Origin: an uncultured SAR324 cluster bacterium
GTDB taxonomy: Bacteria; SAR324; NAC60-12
DNA length: 23,547 nt
Reading direction: 5' to 3'
NCBI GenBank assembly: GCA_902513935.1
Contig: CABXOR010000029.1
Coordinates: 1 to 23,547 of the forward strand
The position numbers and the translations under genes are program-made. Positions 8,001 to 16,588 of this stretch are shown piece by piece. The notes beneath the pieces are model-generated. The model had not been told where the DNA came from, made no database searches, and saw nothing but the letters and a program-made list of their open reading frames with translations. Every line of letters begins with the position of its first letter. The first letter of the stretch is position 1.

Positions 8001-8684
8001 ATGGCATTAATAGAAATTGAAAAAAAAGGTAATGTTTTCATTGTTACCCTTAATGATAAGACTAAAGGAAACGTAATAAATCCGGAGGCTCTGTCTGCAC
8101 ATCGGGAAGTACTGGCGGAACTGGAAGCAGTCTCTGAAAATTCTGCTGTCATAGTTACAAGCAGTGATCCAAAATCATGGTGTGTCGGCTTGGATTTTGA
8201 GTGGTTAAAAGGGCAGTCTACGGAGGAGTTTGCAGGGACATTCAAAGAACTTGAGGAGGTCTTTGGACGCTGGGCCTTGTTAGCGCTGCCTACTGTTGGC
8301 TGTATCACAGGGCACTGCTTGGCTGGTGGTGCTATTTTTTCTTCAGTACTGGATTTCCGGCTGATGCGTTCAGACAGAGGCTGGTTTGCATTTACTGAGA
8401 TTGACGTTAAAATTCCATTGTCTCCAATCCTATACGAGATGGCGGATTTATTGCCCAATAAACAGGTTGTACGTGAACTTTTACTGACAGGTCGTAGAAT
8501 TGGAGGGGCAGATGCGCAAAAGCTGGGAGTGGTGGATGAAGCCCATTTGCCCGAAATGTTAATGCCGAGGGCACTCGAAATTGCAGAAGAGTTGTCTCAG
8601 AAAGATCTTAAAACTTATAATGCAATGAAACAACTTCTAAAACAGAATCTTTCAAAACAGATTGTAGAAGAATCGAATGCTTGA
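8001..8684 (+). CDS. Crotonase-superfamily protein, delta3-delta2-enoyl-CoA isomerase-like
   Basis: A 227-residue crotonase fold. The oxyanion-hole segments are visible at CVGLDF (61-66) and GHCLAGGA (104-111), followed by LDFRLMRSDRGWFAFTE. The first catalytic Glu of true enoyl-CoA hydratases (GGCE) is replaced by Ile/Phe, while Glu133 in FTEID matches the second one. A single Glu is what isomerases of this fold use. The sequence looks more like plant peroxisomal enoyl-CoA isomerases (SELD in place of TEID) than the usual bacterial PaaF/FadB type. It probably acts on cytosolic acyl-CoA, shifting a double bond; hydratase activity is doubtful. It has a clear AAGGAAA site (7992-7998) before the ATG. 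It ends 127 nt from the convergent ileS gene; I see no clear terminator in that gap. Confidence 0.82.
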   Translation: MALIEIEKKGNVFIVTLNDKTKGNVINPEALSAHREVLAELEAVSENSAVIVTSSDPKSWCVGLDFEWLKGQSTEEFAGTFKELEEVFGRWALLALPTVGCITGHCLAGGAIFSSVLDFRLMRSDRGWFAFTEIDVKIPLSPILYEMADLLPNKQVVRELLLTGRRIGGADAQKLGVVDEAHLPEMLMPRALEIAEELSQKDLKTYNAMKQLLKQNLSKQIVEESNA

Positions 8685-8811
8685 ATTGAAAATTGGCTGA
8701 ATTACACTCCGGACAAATGTTCAATTAAATCTAATATTAATCCTCAGGTCTGTTGCATTAACTGTTGAGAAGTTCTTGCAAAAAAGTTGTGTAAGCAGGG
8801 AATGAGGGGAT

Positions 8812-11800
8812 TCATACATTAAGTTCTACTTTAATATTACAGGCCTCACCATTTAAATCCCACTCTGTACCATCAAGTGTTCCCTGGGGTTGCAATCGGT
8901 TAGCAAGAGTTTCTTTACAAATAAAGTCTGAAAAAGCATCCAGTGCCATGTTTAGTTTTGCTGAACTTTGATAACTGATGAGGATCCTGTCCATTACCTC
9001 CAAATCCATATCCTTGCGCATGTTCTGTACTTTGTTGATAAACTCTCTCGCAAAGCCTTCCTGAATTAAATTTTCACTCAATTCTGTGTCCAGGGCAACC
9101 GTCAAGAGGTTGTCAGTTTCCACCAGTAACCCTTCTTTTTCCTGACGTTGAATCAAAATATCTTCCGGAGTCAATTCCAATGTTTCTTTTCCCATTTTCA
9201 AAATAATATTTTTACCATTTTGCAGTGTACGGATGTTTACAAAATCCAATCCAGAAATGAGTTGTGCTGCAATTTTCATTTTTTCCCCAAGTTTCCTCCC
9301 CAACGTCTTGAAATTAGCCTTGGCGCTCAAATTAACCAGTTGCTCTTCATCCTGAGTGATAACGATTTCTTTGATGTTAAGTTCATCCGAAATGAGTTCT
9401 GAAAGCTCTTCCAAAACATTTTTTGCTTCAGGATCACGTGTGACAAGGAAAATCTTTGGCAGGGGCTGGCGAATTTTTAACTGATGTTTGGCACGTAGAG
9501 CCCGTCCCATAGTAACTGTAGATAAAACTAAATCCATTCGTTTTTCCAGATCAAGGTCCCTTTTTGCAGAATTCGCTTCAGGAAAAAAAGCCAAATGGAC
9601 ACTTTGGTGATCTGTGTCATGTCGCAGCGTCCGGAAAATGCCATCGGCAATATATGGAATGAACGGGGCAATTAATTTACTGAACTCAAAGAGCACAGTG
9701 TAAAGTGTAGCATAAGCTTCCCGCTTGTCATGACCCTGACCTGCTTTCCAAAATCGTCTCCTGCTGCGACGGATGTACCAATTGGTCAACAAGTCGATGA
9801 AACCTACAAATGGCGCAACGGAACGGTTCAGATCATAACCGTCCATTTCTTTCTGTACCTCTGCAATCAGTTTATGTAATCGTGAAAGAATCCAGCGATC
9901 CAATGGATTACTGTTTTTTACCGAGAGATTTTCCGGACTCGGATCCCAACCGTCGATTTTGGCATAGGTACTGAGAAAAACGAGTGCATTCCAAAGTGGC
10001 AGGAGTTGCTGTCTTGTTGTTTCAATTAATCCTTTTTCTGTAAAACGTAAATCTTCGCCACGGACTGCCGGGCTGTTGAGCATGTAAAGACGGACCGCGT
10101 CTGCACCATATTTGTTCAGCATTTCATTAGGATCCGGATAGTTTTTCAGCCTTTTGCTCATTTTCTTTCCATCTTCAGCCAGAATAAGACCATTCACTAC
10201 ACAATTGTTGAAAGCCGGTGTGTCAAATAATGCAGATCCTAAAACAGCAAGTGTGTAAAACCAGCCACGTGTCTGGTCTAATCCCTCACAAATAAAATCT
10301 GCAGGAAAGTTTGCTTCAAAGCGTTCTTTATTTTCAAACGGATAGTGTTCCTGAGCATAGGGCATTGATCCTGACTCAAACCAGCAATCTAGGACTTCCG
10401 GAACACGTCTGTATGTTTTTCCATTCTTTTCAATAACCAATGGATCCACAAAATGTTTGTGTAGGTCAGTAATTTTTTCTCCGTAAGCTTCTTCCAGTTC
10501 AGAAACACTACCGAAGCACCAGATATCGCCGTCTTCACTCTTCCAAACTGGAAGCGGAGTACCCCAGAAACGGTTTCGACTGATGGCCCAGTCACGAGCA
10601 TTTTCCAGCCATTTTCCGAAACGTCCGTCACGAATGTGCCCTGGCACCCAATGTACAGTTTTGTTGTGAGCAACCATTCTGTCTTTTATTGCCTCAACAT
10701 TTACAAACCATGTAGAAATCGGTTTATAAATCAATGGTGTATCTGTACGCCAGCAAAATGGATAGCTGTGTTGTGCTGTCTCATGGCGGAACATTTTATG
10801 TTCTTCTTTCAGGCGTTTGACAATAGATTTATCGGCATCTTTGATATTCATTCCTGCGATAAATTCCATGTAATCCATAAAATTGCCTTCGTCATCCACT
10901 GGATCAAAAATAGATATATTTTCTCGCTGAAAAATCCGTACATCGTCTTCTCCAAAACAGGCTAAATGTACGATTCCTGTTCCGCTTTCGTCAGTGACAT
11001 AATCATCCAACTGCACAGACCAGGCATTGGTAGTATCTACTTTGGCTTTTGCAAAATCGAAGAGTGGTTCATAAGTCATTCCCTTTAATTCAGAACCTTT
11101 TATTTCAGTCAGAACTTCATAGCTTCCATCATCAAAATAAGATTGGATTCGATTCTTAGTAAGAAGATAATAATCTCCACTTTTTTTATCTCTGATTTTA
11201 CAATAGGTTAGTTTAGACCCTGCGCAGAGGCCCATATTGGCAGGTAATGTCCAGGGAGTTGTCGTCCATGCAAGAAAATACAAGTTTTCTTCTCCATTGA
11301 TTTTAAAGCGTAAAGTAACGGAGGGGTCCTGAATTTCTTTGTAATTCAGGTTTGCTTCAAAATTTGAAAGTGGAGTGGAAACCCTCCAGGAATAAGGTAC
11401 CACCTTAACGCCCTCATAAATCAGGCCCTTTTCCCAAAGTCGCTTAAAAACCCACCAGACCGACTCCATGAAATCAATGTCCATGGTTTTGTAGTCATTG
11501 TCAAAATCAACCCAGCGTGCCATGCGTTCCACAGTTTCGCGCCATTCACCAGTGTAGCGTAAAACAATAGAACGGCACTCCTCATTAAAATTTCCTTCCC
11601 CAAAATTTTCAATTTCATGCCGACCATTTAAACCGAGACTCTGTTCCACTTCGAATTCCACAGGTAAACCATGTGTATCCCAACCAAAACGACGTTCAAC
11701 CCGGAAGCCCCTCATGGTTTTGTAACGTGGAATAACATCCTTGATGGTCCCTGCTAAGAGGTGCCCATAATGTGGAAGTCCGGTTGCAAAAGGAGGTCCG

Positions 11801-11931
11801 TCGTAAAAGCTGAACGGCTTGTCTTTTGGACGCTCATCGATTGATTTTTGAAAAATATCTTTTTGGCGCCAGAAATTTAGAATTTCCTTTTCCATCTGTG
11901 CAAAGCTGAGTTTGTTGGAAACCTCTTTCAT
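8812..11931 (-). CDS. ileS: Isoleucyl-tRNA synthetase, type II (IleRS2)
   Basis: A complete class I synthetase of 1039 residues that charges tRNA-Ile in the cytosol. Visible landmarks are the HIGH-equivalent HYGH (54-57) within GLPHYGHLLAG, GWDTHGLPVE, the editing (CP1) domain with LAWTTTPWTLPANMGL and DESGTGIVHLA, the DQTRGWFYTL segment, and KMSKR (590-594). The anticodon-binding domain follows (GYDLNRSVAPFVGFIDLLTNWYIRR). KMSKR followed by LKNY, and the lack of the Cys-rich C-terminal zinc module of type I enzymes, place it in the type II group. That group is shared with eukaryotes, archaea and some bacteria and is commonly insensitive to mupirocin. The start at 11931 fits the family N-terminus; no Shine-Dalgarno is seen. 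It lies 78 nt after the preceding minus-strand gene. Confidence 0.96.
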   Translation of the reverse strand: MKEVSNKLSFAQMEKEILNFWRQKDIFQKSIDERPKDKPFSFYDGPPFATGLPHYGHLLAGTIKDVIPRYKTMRGFRVERRFGWDTHGLPVEFEVEQSLGLNGRHEIENFGEGNFNEECRSIVLRYTGEWRETVERMARWVDFDNDYKTMDIDFMESVWWVFKRLWEKGLIYEGVKVVPYSWRVSTPLSNFEANLNYKEIQDPSVTLRFKINGEENLYFLAWTTTPWTLPANMGLCAGSKLTYCKIRDKKSGDYYLLTKNRIQSYFDDGSYEVLTEIKGSELKGMTYEPLFDFAKAKVDTTNAWSVQLDDYVTDESGTGIVHLACFGEDDVRIFQRENISIFDPVDDEGNFMDYMEFIAGMNIKDADKSIVKRLKEEHKMFRHETAQHSYPFCWRTDTPLIYKPISTWFVNVEAIKDRMVAHNKTVHWVPGHIRDGRFGKWLENARDWAISRNRFWGTPLPVWKSEDGDIWCFGSVSELEEAYGEKITDLHKHFVDPLVIEKNGKTYRRVPEVLDCWFESGSMPYAQEHYPFENKERFEANFPADFICEGLDQTRGWFYTLAVLGSALFDTPAFNNCVVNGLILAEDGKKMSKRLKNYPDPNEMLNKYGADAVRLYMLNSPAVRGEDLRFTEKGLIETTRQQLLPLWNALVFLSTYAKIDGWDPSPENLSVKNSNPLDRWILSRLHKLIAEVQKEMDGYDLNRSVAPFVGFIDLLTNWYIRRSRRRFWKAGQGHDKREAYATLYTVLFEFSKLIAPFIPYIADGIFRTLRHDTDHQSVHLAFFPEANSAKRDLDLEKRMDLVLSTVTMGRALRAKHQLKIRQPLPKIFLVTRDPEAKNVLEELSELISDELNIKEIVITQDEEQLVNLSAKANFKTLGRKLGEKMKIAAQLISGLDFVNIRTLQNGKNIILKMGKETLELTPEDILIQRQEKEGLLVETDNLLTVALDTELSENLIQEGFAREFINKVQNMRKDMDLEVMDRILISYQSSAKLNMALDAFSDFICKETLANRLQPQGTLDGTEWDLNGEACNIKVELNV

Positions 11932-12009
11932 ATTTTTGATAAATTGTAGCTGGATTGTCTTATAAATTTCGGTGGGCGTCTTAAACTAAACAAAAAAGTA
12001 AAACAAACG

Positions 12010-13014
12010 TTAATTCCTTGGGATTTCTCTTGAAAACCTGACAGCAAGATTGAAATAATCCATGGCTAAAGTACCAAGACTTTCATCTTTTTGGGCTACT
12101 TTCAGTTCACAAGTTTTTACACCCTGTTTTAGTGCACAATAGGTTTGATAAACTGGCAGCATTATTAGTAAATCTTTATCTTTTGAGATTTCAAGATACT
12201 GATTTACAAATGAATCTAACAGCTCTGCTTTTCCTAATCTGTTAAGTTCAACCGTTAAAGACGAAACGTCATTTGCCACGTCTAGAACTGCCAATTTTTT
12301 ATGTATTTCTTGTGGACTGATAAAACGAAACACATCTCCGTTCAAGAAGATGTGTTCTGGTAAAAAAGCTCCATGTCCCATCACAATCCTGCCATTTCGT
12401 ATACGCTTGGTGAAAAGACGCTTGTTGTCGTCTATAAACTTTTCAAGAGGATGTCTGATCATATCTAAGATTGGCTGTGTCAGGGATGTCTCAAAATAGC
12501 GTTTCAACTGAAAAAGCAAATCGTCACACTGGGCCCGAAAAGGCTCAGGTTTTCCGGTTTCTGCTTCTTTGTCTTTTGCAGGAGACATTGCATGAATATC
12601 TGCAATTTTGGTTGCAAGGCCAACCATATTATTTGTTGTAATTTTATTTTTGTCCAGCAGTTGGGAGAGCTGCCACTGATCCGCGAGTGCTTCCATTTTT
12701 AAAGCATACTCGATAGTAGTTCCTCCTGTTCCTCCAAATTTAAAGTCACCTTCATTTTCATTCAGCGGAAGTACCTCCACTGCCCAGTTTGGATTAAAAC
12801 GTTGGCTAAGCGAACACTCTTCACGACAAAAGGCTTCTTTGACGGCTAATGTCGGGTACTCATTACCCATTTTTTTAATCTTGTAAAGCCAGTCATCTGC
12901 CCTAAACAAATATGATGTTCTAGTCTCCAGGAGTTTTATTTTCCCCGGGCTTTTTAGCAGATATGCAGCCGGTCTTTTGAGAGCCTCAACCCATTCTGGT
13001 TGTGTTTTAGTCAT
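12010..13014 (-). CDS. COG2187-like aminoglycoside-phosphotransferase-family protein, probable pseudokinase
   Basis: A 334-residue protein resembling the APH-fold family COG2187, whose function is unknown. The N-lobe keeps the family pattern: LLETRTSYLF, then DWLYKIKK (Lys45/47, ATP-contacting position), then VKEAFCREECSLSQRF with the conserved Glu-rich helix. In the C-lobe the expected catalytic loop HGDxHxxN reads HGAFLPEHI: the catalytic Asp is Ala216 and the metal-binding Asn is His221. The usual FDxIEFN segment is also replaced (FRFISPQ). The tail LAVLDVANDVSSLTVEL...FVNQYLE still follows the family. So the fold looks intact while phosphotransfer residues are gone. The frame is full length with no stops, so it is not a decaying gene. 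It sits between ribBA and ileS with 192-nt and 78-nt gaps. The family assignment is from pattern memory. Confidence 0.65.
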   Translation of the reverse strand: MTKTQPEWVEALKRPAAYLLKSPGKIKLLETRTSYLFRADDWLYKIKKMGNEYPTLAVKEAFCREECSLSQRFNPNWAVEVLPLNENEGDFKFGGTGGTTIEYALKMEALADQWQLSQLLDKNKITTNNMVGLATKIADIHAMSPAKDKEAETGKPEPFRAQCDDLLFQLKRYFETSLTQPILDMIRHPLEKFIDDNKRLFTKRIRNGRIVMGHGAFLPEHIFLNGDVFRFISPQEIHKKLAVLDVANDVSSLTVELNRLGKAELLDSFVNQYLEISKDKDLLIMLPVYQTYCALKQGVKTCELKVAQKDESLGTLAMDYFNLAVRFSREIPRN

Positions 13015-13206
13015 AGTTTATTCTCTAACTAAAATTACTTTCACAGAAATATTCCGTGAAGAATATCAAAAAAATAATTTGATAAAATTGTCAACATGGT
13101 CTCTCAACTCACATTCATAAATCATGCATAAATATGTAGTCATGTTACTATATTTAGGTGGAAAATAAATAATCGACAATTGAAATTAATGAATTAGCTG
13201 ATAAAT

Positions 13207-14424
13207 TCAAATATTCAGAATGTGACCCAGTTTATGTTTTTTGGTATGCATGTAATTTTTATTTCCAGGATTGGTCTGAATTTCAAGTGGTACCCTATCC
13301 ACTACTTCCAGACCATGTCCCTGAACTCCAACTATTTTGCGCGGATTATTAGTCATCAGGCGCATCCGGCGAACACCAAGCATAAACAGCATTTGTGCAC
13401 CCATACCATAATCACGCAAATCGTCTTTAAAACCTAATTTCTTATTTGCTTCAACGGTATCTGCTCCTTCTTCCTGGAGTTTATATGCCTGAAGTTTGTT
13501 GATCAATCCAATTCCTCGTCCTTCCTGCGGTAAATAAAGGATAACTCCTTTGCCCTCATTTTCCACCCTCTCCATTGCAGCATGAAGTTGAGGTCCGCAG
13601 TCGCATCGGTATGAACCAAATACATCACCAGTCAAACATTCAGAATGAACACGTACCAGTACCGGTTCATCCTCTTCCCATTCACCCTTGACAAGGGCTA
13701 CATAATCACTGTCATCAAGTACACTTTGAAAACCAATCACTTTAAACTCTCCAAATATAGACGGCAGCAAGGCTTCTGCTTTTTTAATAACCAGTGTTTC
13801 ATTACGTTTCCTGTATTCAATCAGGTCTTTAATTGTAATGATCAGTAATCCATGATGATCTGCAAATTTTCTTAGTTCTGGAACACGGGACATTGTTCCG
13901 TCTTCATTCATGATTTCACAAATCACTCCTCCAGGCAGCATCTTGGCCATTTGTGCAAGGTCAACAGCAGCTTCAGTATGTCCGGCCCTTCGCAGTACTC
14001 CACCTTGGCGAGCTGACAAAGGGAAGACATGACCTGGACTACGAATGTTGTGAAATGTGGATTCAGGGTCTATTGCAGTTTTAATTGTCCGGGCACGGTC
14101 TGCAGCAGAAATTCCTGTTGTTACTCCCACAGAGGCCTCAATGCTGACCGTAAAGTTGGTACCCATTGTTGTATTATTGTTGCTCACCATTAATGGTAGA
14201 TTCAGTCGTTCTACAGTTTCAGCATCAAGGGGAAGGCAGATAAGTCCGCGTCCATATTTTGCCATGAAATTAATTATTTCTGGAGTAGCTGCTTCAGCAG
14301 CACAAATCAGATCACCTTCGTTTTCACGGTCCTCATCGTCTACTACCACAATTATTTCACCACGAGCAATGGCTTTAATCGCGTCCTCAATAGAGTTAAA
14401 AAAAATATCGTCTTTAGTTGTCAT
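13207..14424 (-). CDS. ribBA: RibBA: 3,4-dihydroxy-2-butanone-4-phosphate synthase / GTP cyclohydrolase II
   Basis: A bifunctional cytosolic enzyme of 405 residues, the normal length, opening both branches of riboflavin synthesis. The RibB half (about 1-205) shows [11 protein letters not shown] (29-39) and [11 protein letters not shown] (H149, T150). The RibA half (about 206-405) shows [16 protein letters not shown] with zinc ligands C263, C274 and C276, then EGRGIGL (301-307), [11 protein letters not shown] and TNNPRK. Both active sites look complete, unlike the many RibBA proteins with a degenerate half. The ATG at 14424 gives the usual N-terminus. The RibD-type reductase lies upstream on the same strand with a 172-nt gap. 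I find no FMN riboswitch in front of either gene. Confidence 0.96.
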   Translation of the reverse strand: MTTKDDIFFNSIEDAIKAIARGEIIVVVDDEDRENEGDLICAAEAATPEIINFMAKYGRGLICLPLDAETVERLNLPLMVSNNNTTMGTNFTVSIEASVGVTTGISAADRARTIKTAIDPESTFHNIRSPGHVFPLSARQGGVLRRAGHTEAAVDLAQMAKMLPGGVICEIMNEDGTMSRVPELRKFADHHGLLIITIKDLIEYRKRNETLVIKKAEALLPSIFGEFKVIGFQSVLDDSDYVALVKGEWEEDEPVLVRVHSECLTGDVFGSYRCDCGPQLHAAMERVENEGKGVILYLPQEGRGIGLINKLQAYKLQEEGADTVEANKKLGFKDDLRDYGMGAQMLFMLGVRRMRLMTNNPRKIVGVQGHGLEVVDRVPLEIQTNPGNKNYMHTKKHKLGHILNI

Positions 14425-14596
14425 TTTAGATTAAATTATACAAACTAATATAAAATATGATTTTTAATAACAGGTGTTTAATGCCAAGTACAGATGCTAA
14501 CTAAATGTGACATTCCATGAAAATTCAGGTGGATTATCTCACGAACCACTCAGCACAGCATAAACAGATAAAAGATTAAAGGAGCGAAATGAAACG

Positions 14597-15253
14597 TTAT
14601 TTTATTATTGCTGAAATCATCCAGTCCTCTCCCAGAGCAGTCAATGAGCTGATTTCCATTTGAGGAGCATCATCTACGGAATTGACACCCAAATTCCCGC
14701 ACCAAGACAAAGATTCTTGTCCTCCGATTATTTTGGGTGCAAGAAATAATGCGAGCTGATCTACTGTATTGCTTTTTATAAAGCTGGCGTGAATCAGGCT
14801 TCCACCCTCAACCAGTAAACTGTTCAAACCAAGTTTACTTATTTCCGAAAGTACCCACAATATATCAGGAGTTCTAGTGGGAGCAGTTAAAATTGTTAAA
14901 TCAGCTAATTCCGGCCAGATTCGCAAAGGTGCATGACTTCCAGTTACAATTACAACAGGTACTCCATCTTCTTGAAAAACACGACTTTGTTCCGGAATGC
15001 GTCCTTTTGAATCCAAAACAATCCGGACTGGTGATCTTCCTCCGTCTATGCCACGAACGGTCAATTCAGGATCATCTGCAAGCACGGTATTGATGCCTAC
15101 CAAAATAGCATCGTTTCCATTCCTTAATTCGTGACTTTTTTGCCGTGCTGCTTCACCTGTAATCCATTTTGAATGACCGGTTGAAGTGGCTATTTTACCA
15201 TCAAGTGTGGTTGCTGCTTTTAGAGTGACAATGATTCCGGAGTTTTTTGTCAT
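14597..15253 (-). CDS. Stand-alone RibD C-terminal reductase domain protein
   Basis: A 218-residue RibD_C/DHFR-fold reductase, expected to reduce 5-amino-6-(5-phosphoribosylamino)uracil to the ribityl form with NAD(P)H in riboflavin synthesis. Visible motifs are LKAATTLDGKIA (11-22), SKWITGEAARQKSHELR (28-44), GNDAILVGINTVLADDPELTVR (46-67), LLVEGGS (146-152) and LAPKIIGG (171-178), all standard for RibD_C. The N-terminal zinc deaminase domain of ordinary RibD is missing; there is no Cys/His deaminase motif upstream in any frame. I choose ATG at 15253 over the TTG at 15265 because GGAGAG (15258-15263) is spaced correctly before the ATG. The neighbour ribBA supports the pathway call. Stand-alone reductases can also serve other pathways, so the substrate is not certain. 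Confidence 0.85.
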   Translation of the reverse strand: MTKNSGIIVTLKAATTLDGKIATSTGHSKWITGEAARQKSHELRNGNDAILVGINTVLADDPELTVRGIDGGRSPVRIVLDSKGRIPEQSRVFQEDGVPVVIVTGSHAPLRIWPELADLTILTAPTRTPDILWVLSEISKLGLNSLLVEGGSLIHASFIKSNTVDQLALFLAPKIIGGQESLSWCGNLGVNSVDDAPQMEISSLTALGEDWMISAIIK

Positions 15254-15257
15254 ATGT

Positions 15258-15263
15258 CTCTCC
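15258..15263 (-). promoter_or_regulatory. Ribosome binding site of the RibD-like reductase
   Basis: GGAGAG on the minus strand, 4 nt before ATG at 15253. It decides the start against the upstream TTG at 15265, which would place this site inside the gene. Confidence 0.65.
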
Positions 15264-15509
15264 AACTTTGAGTCACTCTTCAGTCTTCAGTAAAGAATCA
15301 CAGGTTTGTCTTTTGTAAAAAACTATATTTCTTCAGTTAGATTCTATAACTTTTAGCCCAAAACAACAAGGAATATGAGCATGTACGATAGTGATAGCAG
15401 GTTTTAAGTAAAACAATGTTACAAACAACAAACACTTTGTACCAACTATACTGGTAAATGATGCTTTAATTCATGCTGTAAAAGAAGGAATTACGTAGAT
15501 GGCAGGGTA

Positions 15510-16520
15510 TTATTTGATGTGAGGATAACAGGAGCGGATACCTTGTTTTTCAGCCCATTCGTACATCAACTTGCCTATATTGAGCATGTCTTTGGGGGCT
15601 CTTGGATTGAAATGGCCTCCTTCAACCCATTTTTCACTTTTAGGTTCAGGAGCACTTCCCCACATTGGGAGGTACGCTTCAGGTGGAACTAAAGGATCAT
15701 TTGTGCCGTTGATAAAATGGATTGGTGTTTGGTAAATATCAGGTAAATATGACTCCATTTCTCCATATTTCAAGATATTCCCCAGGACAAATGACAAGAT
15801 ATGTGAAAGCAGACGTACTCCGGAGATTTTTATTATTGTGATAAAACCTGCTGAACTTTCAGTTAAATCGAAATGTAATAATCCTTGACTAAACAATAGT
15901 GGTTGAATTACATGTTGAAAATTTGTGAATCCATAGACAACCATCAATCCAGCAACTTTTTCCGGTACAAAACTGGTAAGTATAGCTGGAAATGCTGCAC
16001 CAACACTACCTCCGGCCAGCACTACCTTGTCTGTAAAACGGGGGTCAGAACGGGTTTCTCCGTGGACATAATTAAGCAGGGCATTAAGTGCACCCAGAGT
16101 ATGACGAGTTTCTTTACGAATTTTCTCTGGAATTTGCCACCAGTCAAGAAGACTCCAGTCTTTCCAATGATGTCTCAAGAGGAAAGAATGCACAGGTTGT
16201 TTCATCAAAATTGTGTTTCCAGTGTATTTCCAATTCCCGCCGCCTGCCAATAAATTTTTCCCCTCTTCCACTCCTCCAACAATAATAAGAGTGTCACATT
16301 TCTGACCTTCTGGTCTCGCTATCCATGCGGTTGTTGAGCGCTCTGGATCTGTGATTGATTTCAGTTCCCATTTTTGGGAAGACAACTCCTTCACTTTCCA
16401 TTCAGGAACGTCTACTGTTTGAAAAGGCTGCTGCAGTCGGTAAATTTTAAAGGCAGCGACGCCAGTGACTATTACGCAGGCACAGACAATTATCAGAAAG
16501 ACACGATACAGGGCTTTCAT
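15510..16520 (-). CDS. Membrane-anchored alpha/beta-hydrolase-fold protein
   Basis: A 336-residue protein from ATG 16520; a TTG at 16550 would add 10 residues. One N-terminal helix (about 5-24, VFLIIVCACVIVTGVAAF) looks like a signal anchor, placing the rest in the periplasm. The alpha/beta-hydrolase triad is visible in order: nucleophile Ser172 in GGSVGAAF, Asp275 in NGTNDPLVPPEAY, and His303 in GGHFNP. The first strand region TLIIVGGVEEG and the NGTNDP/GGHFNP spacing fit the fold well. Substrate and pathway are unknown; I do not recognise a specific family. An esterase, thioesterase or lipase is possible. It is divergent from tsaD over a short gap, and 256 nt separate its stop from the reductase gene. 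Confidence 0.75.
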   Translation of the reverse strand: MKALYRVFLIIVCACVIVTGVAAFKIYRLQQPFQTVDVPEWKVKELSSQKWELKSITDPERSTTAWIARPEGQKCDTLIIVGGVEEGKNLLAGGGNWKYTGNTILMKQPVHSFLLRHHWKDWSLLDWWQIPEKIRKETRHTLGALNALLNYVHGETRSDPRFTDKVVLAGGSVGAAFPAILTSFVPEKVAGLMVVYGFTNFQHVIQPLLFSQGLLHFDLTESSAGFITIIKISGVRLLSHILSFVLGNILKYGEMESYLPDIYQTPIHFINGTNDPLVPPEAYLPMWGSAPEPKSEKWVEGGHFNPRAPKDMLNIGKLMYEWAEKQGIRSCYPHIK

Positions 16521-16588
16521 ATATTTTTCATATTGAGGATTGAGAGACAATCATAGAACATGGATGATATCCATTATTCAAACATTAA

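Noticed and set aside
7958..8458. A 166-codon minus-strand open frame across the crotonase gene
   Set aside because: It is antisense to a clear crotonase with conserved motifs, and its low-complexity Ser-rich product looks like a shadow.
8685..8811. Bidirectional terminator between the convergent crotonase and ileS genes
   Set aside because: No hairpin of useful length followed by a T-run is visible on either strand.
13040..13084. Two short inverted repeats before the pseudokinase gene (TTCAC...GTGAA at 13040-13060, TATCAAA...TTTGATA at 13064-13084)
   Set aside because: They are AT-rich and short, one contains a mismatch, and no T-run follows. Chance is likely in such sequence.
14425..14596. 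Possible FMN riboswitch before ribBA, or before the reductase (15266-15509)
   Set aside because: Neither minus-strand leader shows the conserved RFN core (AGGATATGC or GGGGCAGGGTG-like segments), so I do not call one.
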